The position numbers were made by a program, and so were the translations under genes. The notes under the pieces are model-generated. The model was not told where the DNA came from, did not search any database, and was given only the letters and a program-made list of their open reading frames with translations. From Planctomycetia bacterium (lineage in GTDB: Bacteria; Planctomycetota; Planctomycetia; Pirellulales; Thermoguttaceae): DNA of 47,010 nucleotides. Numbering within the stretch: the first letter of the stretch is position 1; every line of letters starts with the position of its first letter. The DNA is taken from NCBI GenBank assembly GCA_026401055.1, contig JAPLNP010000671.1, forward strand, positions 1-47,010. The letters run 5' to 3'. This document shows positions 38,463 through 46,263 of the stretch, piece by piece.

Positions 38463-38927
38463 GTGAAAGACCTACTGGAAATCCCAACACAAACGAAGGG
38501 CGTGGGCGACCGCCTGCGTGCCGTGCTCCGCAGACTCAGCCGCCTCGTGGCTGGCCCGGGCGACCAGGGCCTGCTGGACCGGCTGCCCGACCTGGTGAAC
38601 CCCAACATGGCCCACGATGGCGAGGGCCAGATGCCCGGGCAGTTTCCCCGCCGCGATCGGACATCGACCGGCCGCGTGGGTGCCGTCCTGATCCACGAGG
38701 CGAAACTCGCGATTGTGAGGTACTGGGAACTCGTGCTGCGGGACGAAGTGATCGGGCTGAACGACCTGATCGAGCGGCTGGAGGGCTATGCCAAGGACGG
38801 CCTGGGCAAGTACGACCTGGCCGGGGCCGATGCCGAGGGCTACCACCTGGTGCGTAAGGTCCAGCCCGGCGAGGTGAAGAAGGCGGCGAAGAAAATCAAC
38901 GCCGCCCCTGCCCCGAGGAAGAACTGA
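38463..38927 (+). CDS. Hypothetical protein
   Basis: 154 residues from a GTG with GGAGGA upstream. The central region is helical (GRVGAVLIHEAKLAIVRYWELVLRDEVIGLNDLIERLEGYAKDGL) and the C-terminus is basic with Ala/Lys (GEVKKAAKKINAAPAPRKN), as in DNA-associated proteins. No family recognised. Its stop overlaps the next gene's ATG. Confidence 0.65.
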   Translation: MKDLLEIPTQTKGVGDRLRAVLRRLSRLVAGPGDQGLLDRLPDLVNPNMAHDGEGQMPGQFPRRDRTSTGRVGAVLIHEAKLAIVRYWELVLRDEVIGLNDLIERLEGYAKDGLGKYDLAGADAEGYHLVRKVQPGEVKKAAKKINAAPAPRKN

Positions 38928-39127
38928 TGGAGGCTCCCGCCCCCAAGCGGCCCGCGTCCGTCGTGGTGCGTCTGAACGACCCGGCGGACGTGGCCGAGTT
39001 CTTCCTGGCCCTGAAGAAGGCGAGCGACCTCGCCAAGCAGAGCGGGGCGATTCACTCCGCGTTCGCCCACCAGAAAGACGGCTCCGTTTTCCAGGTTGAG
39101 TTACAATACCCGACACGACATGCCTAA
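38927..39127 (+). CDS. Hypothetical small protein
   Basis: 66 residues, start overlapping the previous stop. It looks like a compact alpha/beta domain (ASVVVRLNDPADVAEFFLALKKASDLAKQS, GSVFQVELQYP). No family recognised. Its end overlaps the endonuclease VII gene by 8 bases. Confidence 0.6.
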   Translation: MEAPAPKRPASVVVRLNDPADVAEFFLALKKASDLAKQSGAIHSAFAHQKDGSVFQVELQYPTRHA

Positions 39128-39626
39128 CACACAGTACATCCCGAAGGCAGGCTGGAAGCGTTGCCCGAAGTGCGAAAGTTTGAGGCCGATCTCCGACTTT
39201 GCCAAGGACTCGGCTCGGCCGGACGGACGCGGGTGCTGGTGCAGAGTCTGTCGCAAGGCGTATCACGCCGTCTGGTACGCCCGCAACCAGGAAGCAAAGA
39301 GAAAACAGAATAAGGAGTGGGCGGACAAGAATAGGCCGTTGGCCCGTCGCCTGTCTCGCCGAGCCTACATCCACAAGCGGTACGGACTGTCAGCGGAACA
39401 GTACGCTGGGAGGCTGGAGTCTCAGCAGGGGCTCTGTGCCGTCTGCCACCAGCCCGAGACGCGAATAGTGAAGGGTACCCTAGCGTGTCTCTGTGTTGAC
39501 CACAGCCACCAGAGCGGAAAAATACGGGGGCTCCTCTGTTCTCGGTGCAACTACACGATCGGGCTGCTGAAGGACGACGTGGCTCTGTTTCGCTCTGCCG
39601 CCGCGTATCTGGAGGCCAACCAATGA
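39120..39626 (+). CDS. Recombination endonuclease VII-like protein
   Basis: 168 residues from the ATG at 39120. The N-terminus has a zinc site (CPKC at 15-18, CRVC at 41-44). The C-terminal domain matches T4 endonuclease VII: CAVC (106-109), the active-site DHSH (127-130), and IRGLLCSRCNYTIGLLKDD, with the second Cys pair at 140-143. The enzyme resolves branched DNA such as Holliday junctions before packaging, and related homing types cut DNA. A homing-like origin is possible given the beta-beta-alpha-Me fold, but its place beside the polymerase supports a replication-recombination role. ATGA overlap with the polymerase start. Confidence 0.88.
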   Translation: MPNTQYIPKAGWKRCPKCESLRPISDFAKDSARPDGRGCWCRVCRKAYHAVWYARNQEAKRKQNKEWADKNRPLARRLSRRAYIHKRYGLSAEQYAGRLESQQGLCAVCHQPETRIVKGTLACLCVDHSHQSGKIRGLLCSRCNYTIGLLKDDVALFRSAAAYLEANQ

Positions 39627-41704
39627 CCCAGCCCGCGTATGCTCGGATTCTGACAGAAGCCGGAATGCCTGCGGATGTCGTCGTTTTGGATATGGAAACG
39701 TACTTCGATTCGACGTACTGTATGGGCCGCTCCGCCCGAGCCCTGAGTACGATCGAGTACGTGATGGACCCACGCTTTGAGGTCCTGGGCATGGGGAGAC
39801 TGACACGACCTGCGGGTCTCGCTCACTCCCCAGCCCAGGCCTCGTTCTGGCACGACGCGGCAGGCGACCTCAAGTGGCTCCAGTCGAAGTATGGCTGGAA
39901 CCTGGACCGGTGCACCGTGGTGGCCCAGAACGCCGCCTACGACGGCCTCATCCTGACCAAGCGATTCGGGATCATGCCGCTGCATGTGGTTGACATCCTG
40001 GGCCTTGCCCGGCACCTGGACCCCGGGCAGTCGAATAGCCTGGCCTCCCTGTGCAAACGGTGGGGCCTGCCCGACAAGGGCGACACGATGCAGTTCTCGG
40101 GCTACGGGTGGGACGAACGCCTGGGCCCGCCATGCGTGGATCGGAATGTATTCACGAAGAACAAGAAGCCCAAGGTCAAGGTGCCCCGGGTATACCTGAC
40201 CGGCAGTTTCGGAAACGGGGGCACCTACCGCGAGATCGTGCGGAAGGGAATGGACGAGCCGATGCGGAAGGCCCTGGCGGCCTACTGCTGTAACGACGTG
40301 GAGCGGGAGTGGGACCTGTTCCAGATTCTGCTCCCCCTGCTGTCGAACCCGACGACCGAACTGCGGCTCATGCGGCACACGCTGGGCCTGTTCTGGGACC
40401 CGATCATCGAAGTGGACTTCGCCGAGGGCACCAGATTGGCCGAGGCGATGGAGGCCAAGACCGTCGAGGCTGCCGCCAGTGTCGGCCACACGCCCGAGGA
40501 ACTGCGGAAGGATACGTTCGTCGATCTGCTGGTCGAGGCCGGGGCCCGGGTGCCGATGAAGCCGGGCACGAACGGCCCGATCCCCGCCCTGGCGAAGGAC
40601 GACGACGGCCTGGCCCTGTTGAAGGAGCACCCCAATGAGCGGGTGCGAGACCTCGTGCTGGCCCGGGCGGCGGTCAAGTCCTGGCCCCTGCACTCGGCCC
40701 GGGTCCGCCGGATAATGGCCCAGGCTCGGGCGAACGGCGGCCTCCTGCCTGTGCCCCTGAAATACTGCGGGGCACACACCGGCCGCTGGAGCGGGGGCGA
40801 GCGGATCAACTTGCAGAACCTGAGTTCAAGATCGGTCGAGGAACTTATCAACCAGATTCGCTGGCTGTTGGTGCCCCCGGCCGGGCACGTGCTGGCTATC
40901 GCCGACGCCTCACAGATCGAGGCCCGCATCCTAGCCTACCTGGCCGGGCAGTGGGACCTCGTGGAGGCGTTCGAGAACAACGCCCCGATCTACGAGAACT
41001 TCGCCGCGTCGATTCTGGGTATCCCGGTGACGAAGAAGATGAAGGAGCGGGCTCTCGGCAAGGTGGGCGTGCTCGGCTGCGGGTACGGCATGGGGCCCGA
41101 CCGCTGCGAGGAGTACGCGAGGAACACGTACCACGTGGAGAACATGACCTTCGAGTTAGCCAAGCGGATTGTGGACCACTACCGGCGGACCAACCCGGCG
41201 ATCTGCCGGTTCTGGGGACAGGTTGAGCGCGCCTTCAAGTTGACCACGAAGTACGGCGAGACGCGGCATCTGGATCGCGGGCTGCGGTTCTTCCGCGAGG
41301 GCGAGGACACGACAACCATTCGGCTGCCGAACAACCGCTGTCTGCGATACGCTGGGGCCCGGGTCAAGGGATCGGGGCGGGACGAGCAGATCGCATATCC
41401 TGACACGCAGAAGCCGGGGGCCTGGACCTGGACCTGGGGCGGGGGCCTGGTGGAGAACATCGTACAGGCCGTGGCCCGCGACGTGTTGGCCGAGGCGATG
41501 CTGCTGGTCGAGGACTGGGGGCAAGACATCGGCCTGCGGATCGGCCACCACGTGCACGACGAGATGATCGGAGTAGTCCGTGAGGAGCACGGCGATCGTG
41601 CCCTCGAACTGGAGATAGCGGCCCTTAGCGTGCGACCCAACTGGCTCCCCGGCTGCCCCCTGGCGGCCGAGGGCACGGTTGCACGCCGATACGGGAAAGG
41701 ATGA
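39623..41704 (+). CDS. Family A DNA polymerase with 3'-5' exonuclease
   Basis: 693 residues. The proofreading domain has Exo I DMET (Asp 23, Glu 25), Exo II AQNAAYDG (Asp 107) and Exo III YCCNDVE (Asp 225). The polymerase domain has motif A IADASQIEAR (Asp 428), an O-helix GKVGVLGCGYGMG with Lys 480, and motif C HHVHDEM (Asp 646). The residue at the E. coli Phe762 position is Leu 484. It is the replicative polymerase, working with the TOPRIM-helicase (317) and SSB-like protein (46264). The start is fixed by ATGA overlap with endonuclease VII; upstream in-frame codons belong to that gene's sequence. Confidence 0.95.
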   Translation: MTQPAYARILTEAGMPADVVVLDMETYFDSTYCMGRSARALSTIEYVMDPRFEVLGMGRLTRPAGLAHSPAQASFWHDAAGDLKWLQSKYGWNLDRCTVVAQNAAYDGLILTKRFGIMPLHVVDILGLARHLDPGQSNSLASLCKRWGLPDKGDTMQFSGYGWDERLGPPCVDRNVFTKNKKPKVKVPRVYLTGSFGNGGTYREIVRKGMDEPMRKALAAYCCNDVEREWDLFQILLPLLSNPTTELRLMRHTLGLFWDPIIEVDFAEGTRLAEAMEAKTVEAAASVGHTPEELRKDTFVDLLVEAGARVPMKPGTNGPIPALAKDDDGLALLKEHPNERVRDLVLARAAVKSWPLHSARVRRIMAQARANGGLLPVPLKYCGAHTGRWSGGERINLQNLSSRSVEELINQIRWLLVPPAGHVLAIADASQIEARILAYLAGQWDLVEAFENNAPIYENFAASILGIPVTKKMKERALGKVGVLGCGYGMGPDRCEEYARNTYHVENMTFELAKRIVDHYRRTNPAICRFWGQVERAFKLTTKYGETRHLDRGLRFFREGEDTTTIRLPNNRCLRYAGARVKGSGRDEQIAYPDTQKPGAWTWTWGGGLVENIVQAVARDVLAEAMLLVEDWGQDIGLRIGHHVHDEMIGVVREEHGDRALELEIAALSVRPNWLPGCPLAAEGTVARRYGKG

Positions 41705-41967
41705 ACATGACGAACGCTGAACAGATGGCTCTGATGAAGAAGGTCCAGGCCAAGTGGCCTCTGTGGAACCTTCAGGCCGTGAACGGCTACGTCCACGGCG
41801 TGTCGGACGAGGACCTGCGGGCGACCCCCAAGAAGAACGACGACCTGCCCGACTCGGCTCTCTACCGTGGGGCCTACTTGGCCGGTTTCTGTGACGCCCG
41901 GGGCGAGGACGTGTCGCTCCTTGGGATCAGCACGGGGACCCTTCAGTATCGCTGGTGGGTGGGCTGA
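41701..41967 (+). CDS. Hypothetical small protein
   Basis: 88 residues, ATG overlapping the polymerase stop. Helical start (NAEQMALMKKVQAKWPLWNLQAV) then a loop-rich part with DLPDSALYRGAYLAGFCDARGEDVS. No family recognised. It is translationally coupled to the polymerase and to the next gene. Confidence 0.65.
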   Translation: MNMTNAEQMALMKKVQAKWPLWNLQAVNGYVHGVSDEDLRATPKKNDDLPDSALYRGAYLAGFCDARGEDVSLLGISTGTLQYRWWVG

Positions 41968-42281
41968 TGCCGTATATCCTCCCACAAAATCGAGAGTGCC
42001 TGGACGACGCGATCGAACGGCTGGCGTCGGACATTCACCAACTACGGCACTTGGGTCGGGCCGGCCTGCTGAACTACGCTGTGTTTCGTATCGTGTCTCG
42101 TCTTCTGGGTATCGTGACCGTGGGCGACATGTCCACCCGGCCGCCTGTCGGCGAGTACGGGTACTCCGACCTCAACGAGATGATCGGGGCCCTGGAGTGC
42201 TGCAAACTCGAACTGTATCGTCGAATCGCGTCCCCCTACGAGGACAAGAAGGCCGCCGAGAATGGCGAGATCGGAGACTGA
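41967..42281 (+). CDS. Conserved phage protein (DUF6899-like)
   Basis: 104 residues from the ATG in TGATG overlap. The pattern MPYILPQNREC..., GLLNYAVFRIVSR, YGYSDLNEMIGALECCKLELYRR and PYEDKKAAENGEI matches a small phage family (MPYI...R...I, G-LNY, LNE..G.LEC.K.E.YRR, PYED.K) of unknown function. It ends with TGATG overlap. The family recognition is from memory of its motif, so the DUF number is tentative. Confidence 0.72.
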   Translation: MPYILPQNRECLDDAIERLASDIHQLRHLGRAGLLNYAVFRIVSRLLGIVTVGDMSTRPPVGEYGYSDLNEMIGALECCKLELYRRIASPYEDKKAAENGEIGD

Positions 42282-42676
42282 TGTTCCTCGACCCCCGACA
42301 GTGGCACACGGCCAAAGCCGCGATGCGATTCTGGCAGGCAGTGGCCCGCGAGTCTCGCGTGCATCCGATGACGCACCGCTCGGTCAAAGGCATGTTCGGC
42401 GACGACCAGCCGAGCCCGCTGACCGACCGGGAGTTGACCGACCTGGTGAGTGACCTGGTGCCCGTCACGCAGCACGGGATCATACTGCAAGGACCCCGGG
42501 CCTGGCGGTATCGGATGCGGCGGATGCTGAAACGCCTGGGCCGAGAGCCGGTTGGGATCAGGTGCGGGGTGGCCCACCTGTGGTGTGCCGAGGATGTTGA
42601 GGACGCCCGACAGGCACTACTGAAAGCAGACGAAGCATTCCTGGAGCGATACCGATATGTTCCCCCTACGAAATAG
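42281..42676 (+). CDS. Hypothetical protein
   Basis: 131 residues from the ATG sharing a base with the previous stop. It is helical and basic with several Trp (WHTAKAAMRFWQAVARES, ELTDLVSDLVPVTQHGIILQGPRAWRYRMRRMLKRLGREP). The C-terminus overlaps the next gene by 20 bases. The WRYRMRRMLKRLG segment could bind nucleic acid. No family recognised. Confidence 0.65.
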   Translation: MFLDPRQWHTAKAAMRFWQAVARESRVHPMTHRSVKGMFGDDQPSPLTDRELTDLVSDLVPVTQHGIILQGPRAWRYRMRRMLKRLGREPVGIRCGVAHLWCAEDVEDARQALLKADEAFLERYRYVPPTK

Positions 42677-42866
42677 AACTCAACGAGCAGCGGTGCGGCA
42701 GTCCCTGGTGCAGAAGTTGGCCCGTCCCTACGGGCCGGCGGCGGCTGGAGCCCGGGCGTTCCGCGAGGGCCTCTCGCCGACCGACTGCCCGCATCCTCTC
42801 GACACGCCCAAGTGGCACCACTGGATCGCCGGGTGGCGGTCCCAGTTTGACCGGAGGTTCGTATGA
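42657..42866 (+). CDS. RMF/CrpP-like small protein
   Basis: 69 residues. The second half, GARAFREGLSPTDCPHPLDTPKWHHWIAGW, has the order of the ribosome modulation factor/CrpP fold: a Gly-led helix, CP, a short loop and a final W..GW helix. Basic N-terminus. Members bind ribosomes or act in drug resistance; in a phage it might modulate host translation. The match is by motif only. It overlaps both neighbours. Confidence 0.55.
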   Translation: MFPLRNRTQRAAVRQSLVQKLARPYGPAAAGARAFREGLSPTDCPHPLDTPKWHHWIAGWRSQFDRRFV

Positions 42867-43285
42867 CCCAGGTATCCCGCGACCCGTTCCCCAAACCCCA
42901 GCGGCTCTACGGCAAGAAACGCACGCCCAAGCAGGACCTAGAGGGAGCGGTGCTGAAAGAGTGCCTGGCCTGGCTGCGGGCCCAGCCCGACGTGCTCTAC
43001 ATCGAACGACGCAACACTGGGGCGATCGCGTTCGACGATGGGAGCCGGATCAAGTTCGGGTCCGAGGGGGCGGCGGACATCTGGATTCTGGCCCGGTCCC
43101 CGCTCGCCAAGAGCGAGGTTCGGCACATCGAGATCGAGTGCAAGCGGCGGGACGGGAAGGGCCGCATGTCTCCGGGGCAACTGGCCTTCCAGGAGCAGAT
43201 GCGAGAGATCGGCGTGCTTTACTTCGTGGTGCTGTCTGCCGAGGAACTGGAAAGAATTATGAGATCGTTCGGTTTTTGTAATTGA
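42863..43285 (+). CDS. VRR-NUC type nuclease
   Basis: 140 residues. The PD-(D/E)XK core is visible: Asp 72 in EGAADIWI, then Glu 92 and Lys 94 in HIEIECKRRDGKG, and a following Gln in SPGQLAFQEQM. That is the VRR-NUC arrangement (GxxD...E.K...G..S..Q). These nucleases cut branched or flap DNA, and phage members help recombination or repair. Its stop codon is part of the next promoter's -35 region. No frameshift or missing motif. Confidence 0.85.
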   Translation: MTQVSRDPFPKPQRLYGKKRTPKQDLEGAVLKECLAWLRAQPDVLYIERRNTGAIAFDDGSRIKFGSEGAADIWILARSPLAKSEVRHIEIECKRRDGKGRMSPGQLAFQEQMREIGVLYFVVLSAEELERIMRSFGFCN

Positions 43286-43334
43286 CATAGCTGACGATCT
43301 GTGGTACTCTGTCCCCCTGGAACCTGGAGGTCCA
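43282..43334 (+). promoter_or_regulatory. Promoter for recombination module
   Basis: TTGACA (43282-43287), 17-bp spacer, TACTCT (43305-43310). The leader carries CTGGAACCTGGAGGTCC, in which GGAACC can pair with GGTCC and would cover part of the GGAGG ribosome site. The next gene starts at GTG 43338. The -35 overlaps the stop codon of the VRR-NUC gene. Confidence 0.8.
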
Positions 43335-43337
43335 ACT

Positions 43338-44588
43338 GTGAAACAAGACTGGAAAATCTCTGCGACGTGCATCTCTGCTTTCAAGAAGTGCCCAACAGCC
43401 TTCCGCCTGGCCTATGTCGAGGGCCTTCGATCCGCCGACGATACCGAGAGCCAGCGGGTGGGCACCAACTGGCACGCCTGCCTTCAGGTGGCGAAGCTGG
43501 TGCCCGGCGGGGCCTGCCTGTGTCGGTGGGCCACGCTGGACCAGGCCGCTAACACCGACTGCCCGCTCTGTGGCGGCGTGGGCAACGTGCCCGACGAGGA
43601 GCCGATCGTCCGCGTGACGAACTGGCTGAACAAGGCCTACGACCAGGCCCCCATCGGCGTCGAGCCGTTCGACTGGGAGGTCGAGCGGGCGATCCTGGCC
43701 TACTCCGTGGCCGGGTGGCTGTGGTTCTACCAGAACGAACAGCCCCTGGAGACGCTGGGCACCGAGGTCTCGTTCGACTTGCCTCTCCGCAACCCGGCGA
43801 CCGGCCGGTCCCTGCCGCATGTCACGGTCGTGGGCAAGATCGACCGCCTCGTCCGTGGCTCACGTGGCCCGATGAACGTCGAGTACAAGAGCACGTCGAA
43901 GCCGATCGACTCCGGCTCGCTGTACTGGTCCAGGATGAACCGCAACACGCAGGTCTCGCTCTACGCCCTGGCCGCTCGGCAGATGCAGACCGCTGGCCTA
44001 CTGCCCGGGCTCAAGGCCGATGACCCGCTGTTCGCCGGCACGCTGTACGACGTGTGGCACAAGCCGGCGATCCGGCCGAAGTTCCTGACCCAGGCTGAGA
44101 CGAAGCAGTTCGTCGTGGATGGGCTATACTGCGGGCAGACGTTCCAGGTCGCGGTCTCCAACGATGGAACGGCTCTGTTGGTGGATGCCGACGTGACCGA
44201 GAAGAAACTCGGTGCCGCTCCGAAGCCTACGAAGGCCAACCCCGAGCCCGAGACCCCGTTCGCCGTCCGCGAAACGCCGGACATGTTCGGTGCCCGGCTG
44301 CTAGCCGACATCTACGCCGAGCCGACCAAGTTCTTCGCCCGGAAGGAAATCGCACGCACCGACGCGGAACTGTCTGCGTTCGAGTCCACGCTCTACGCGA
44401 TCTACCAGGCGATGCGGCTCCAGGACAAGAATGGCTACTGGTGGCAGGACGAGTCCCAGTGTGACGCGACGTTCCGCTGCCCATACCTCCCGATCTGCGA
44501 CAACAACCTCGCTGTCTTCGACGGCACAACCACGCCCCCCGGCTTCCGCCGCATCTTCGCGGACCAGGCCGTGGGCGAGCAGGAGTAA
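43338..44588 (+). CDS. RecB/Cas4-like PD-(D/E)XK nuclease
   Basis: 416 residues from a GTG. The N-terminus ISATCISAFKKCPTAFRL is the helix typical of Cas4/RecB nucleases. The core has GKID (Asp 169) and NVEYKST (Glu 182, Lys 184), then QVSLYALAA, the Q..Y motif. A C-terminal cluster CDATFRCPYLPIC (375-387), with Cys 11 or Cys 18, can form an iron-sulfur site as in Cas4/AddB. A further zinc-like CLC...CPLC inserts at about 60-78. It likely resects DNA ends for the single-strand annealing system encoded next. There is no helicase domain, so it is not a full AddB. Confidence 0.88.
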   Translation: MKQDWKISATCISAFKKCPTAFRLAYVEGLRSADDTESQRVGTNWHACLQVAKLVPGGACLCRWATLDQAANTDCPLCGGVGNVPDEEPIVRVTNWLNKAYDQAPIGVEPFDWEVERAILAYSVAGWLWFYQNEQPLETLGTEVSFDLPLRNPATGRSLPHVTVVGKIDRLVRGSRGPMNVEYKSTSKPIDSGSLYWSRMNRNTQVSLYALAARQMQTAGLLPGLKADDPLFAGTLYDVWHKPAIRPKFLTQAETKQFVVDGLYCGQTFQVAVSNDGTALLVDADVTEKKLGAAPKPTKANPEPETPFAVRETPDMFGARLLADIYAEPTKFFARKEIARTDAELSAFESTLYAIYQAMRLQDKNGYWWQDESQCDATFRCPYLPICDNNLAVFDGTTTPPGFRRIFADQAVGEQE

Positions 44589-44590
44589 TC

Positions 44591-45532
44591 ATGGCACTAC
44601 CCCCGGCCCCCCAGAAATCTACTCCGCCCCCGCCTCCGCCCCGCAAGGCACCGCCCAAGGCGAAGGCCCAGCCCGCAGCCCCCACGAAGGCCTCCCGGAC
44701 GCCCAAGTCGTTCAAGGTGGGCTCCTGGACGGGTGAGGGCGAGGGCCACAAGGTCGTACTCTACGGTGCCTCCGGCCGGGGCAAGACGACCCTGGCCTCG
44801 CTGCTGCCGAACCCGGTCTTTATCGGTGCCGATGACGGCGGCCGGAAGATCAGGCACGCGGGCACCGGCGAGCCCCTGCCGTTCATCGAGGGCGTCGAGA
44901 ACTTCGACGACCTGCGGGACGCCCTGGCCTCGCCCGGGCTGTTCGACAACTACAGCGACGTGGTGATCGACTCGATCACGGCCGTCGAGGTCTGGGCGGC
45001 CGACTGGACGTGCGAGAACATCGCCCACGAGAAGGGGCACAAGGTCGCTCGCCTCGTGGACTACGGCTACTGCAAGGGCTACGAGCACCTGTACGACACG
45101 ATGCGGCTCGTCCAGCAGAGCCTCGACCCGCTCTGCCGATCGGGTAAGAACGTGGTGCTCCTGGCCCAGCAGGCTGCCGTGGTCATAGCCAATGCCGGCG
45201 GGACGAACTACCTGGAGGACGGCCCCAAGTTGTATCACCCCGGGCCCGACTCGAAGCAGACATTCTCCTGCCGGCAGTCCCTGTGCGAGTGGGCGGACCA
45301 CGTGTTCCGCATCGACTTCAACAACCGTACTGTGGACGCGGACAAGAAAGCGAAGGGCGACACGACCCGGGCCGTCTTCATCACGCCCGAGAACCCCTCG
45401 TACTTCGTGAAGTCTCGGACCCTCGGCAACATGAAGGACGAGGCGGGCGACCCGATCACCCGCGTCTCGTTCGCCGACCCGTCCGACGACACGCTGTGGC
45501 GGTTCCTCCTCCCGGAGAAGTACAATGGATAA
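44591..45532 (+). CDS. Sak4-like RecA-fold ATPase
   Basis: 313 residues, two bases after the nuclease gene. A Pro/Ala/Lys-rich leader (1-40) precedes a RecA-fold core with Walker [11 protein letters not shown] (58-67) and Walker [12 protein letters not shown] (123-133). A helix-rich middle ([23 protein letters not shown]) and a [11 protein letters not shown] strand follow, ending [10 protein letters not shown]. This matches phage Sak4/Rad51-like single-strand-annealing ATPases that work with an SSB-like protein and an exonuclease. All three are encoded in this group. The P-loop is intact, so ATPase activity is expected. Confidence 0.85.
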   Translation: MALPPAPQKSTPPPPPPRKAPPKAKAQPAAPTKASRTPKSFKVGSWTGEGEGHKVVLYGASGRGKTTLASLLPNPVFIGADDGGRKIRHAGTGEPLPFIEGVENFDDLRDALASPGLFDNYSDVVIDSITAVEVWAADWTCENIAHEKGHKVARLVDYGYCKGYEHLYDTMRLVQQSLDPLCRSGKNVVLLAQQAAVVIANAGGTNYLEDGPKLYHPGPDSKQTFSCRQSLCEWADHVFRIDFNNRTVDADKKAKGDTTRAVFITPENPSYFVKSRTLGNMKDEAGDPITRVSFADPSDDTLWRFLLPEKYNG

Positions 45533-45746
45533 GCGACTGCCCGACGATCCTGACTTCCTCTCGCAGATGGGCTACTGTCAGCGGGTGGAGACAATCAGAA
45601 TGACCGGCCGGAAACTCGGCCGCAACGACCCCTGCCGGTGTGGCTCCGGCATCAAGTATAAACGCTGCTGCGGTGCCACCAAACAGCAGAAGGCCCTGTG
45701 GAAGGCCCAGCGTAATCGAGACGCCGGTGCCTACACCTTCGAGTAG
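45525..45746 (+). CDS. SEC-C motif protein
   Basis: 73 residues, overlapping the ATPase gene. The segment [19 protein letters not shown] is a full SEC-C zinc motif (CxC....K.KkCC). SEC-C tails bind zinc and partners such as SecB in SecA; free-standing forms occur in phages and small bacterial proteins. The rest is short: a flexible N-terminus and a Lys/Gln-rich C-terminus. It lies between the ATPase and GroES genes. Confidence 0.85.
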   Translation: MDKRLPDDPDFLSQMGYCQRVETIRMTGRKLGRNDPCRCGSGIKYKRCCGATKQQKALWKAQRNRDAGAYTFE

Positions 45747-45758
45747 GAGACCCCGGAT

Positions 45759-46226
45759 ATGCCGCAAGACCCAAGGATTCTGAACATGGCCGGCGAGGCC
45801 GTCCTGGCCGATCGGGCCAATACCGAGAAGCCGGCTCGGGTCGTTGACCCGATGCGAGTGCGACCCCGAGGCGACCAGGTATTGGTCCGCCGCCTCCAGG
45901 ACGCCGAAGTCACCAAAGGCGGGTTGATCCTGCCGATGGCCTACGAGAAAGACTTCTTCCACGCCGAGATTCTCGCCGTGGGACCGGGCCACTGGGACGG
46001 CGGCGTCCTGTGTCCGATCGACCTGAAGCCCGGAGACATCGTGCTCGTGGACGAGGAACGGAAATCCCCGGACGGGATCATACGCAAGCACCTGATCCCC
46101 GTCACCCCCGACGAGAAGAACATCTGCCTTATGCTCGAAGGCTACGCTCGGGCGGTCATCCAGCCCGAGATGCCGACCGAGGAGCACGGCCGCGGAGAGT
46201 GTGCGGCGTGTCGTAACGACAAGTAA
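45759..46226 (+). CDS. groES: GroES-like co-chaperonin
   Basis: 155 residues, SD TAGGAGAC. The Cpn10 fold is clear: VRPRGDQVLVRRL, the mobile loop with KGGLILP (53-59, equivalent to the GGIVLP that binds GroEL), EILAVGPG, LKPGDIVLVDE and ICLMLEG. Compared with bacterial GroES (about 97 residues), it has an extra 30-residue N-terminus and a C-terminal tail with a CAAC pair. Phage GroES proteins (gp31-like) replace the host's to fold capsid proteins; no GroEL is encoded here. The J-domain in the giant virion protein is its Hsp70-side counterpart. Confidence 0.9.
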   Translation: MPQDPRILNMAGEAVLADRANTEKPARVVDPMRVRPRGDQVLVRRLQDAEVTKGGLILPMAYEKDFFHAEILAVGPGHWDGGVLCPIDLKPGDIVLVDEERKSPDGIIRKHLIPVTPDEKNICLMLEGYARAVIQPEMPTEEHGRGECAACRNDK

Positions 46227-46263
46227 CCCAGTCCCTACCCGGACACATATAGGAGATCACCAC

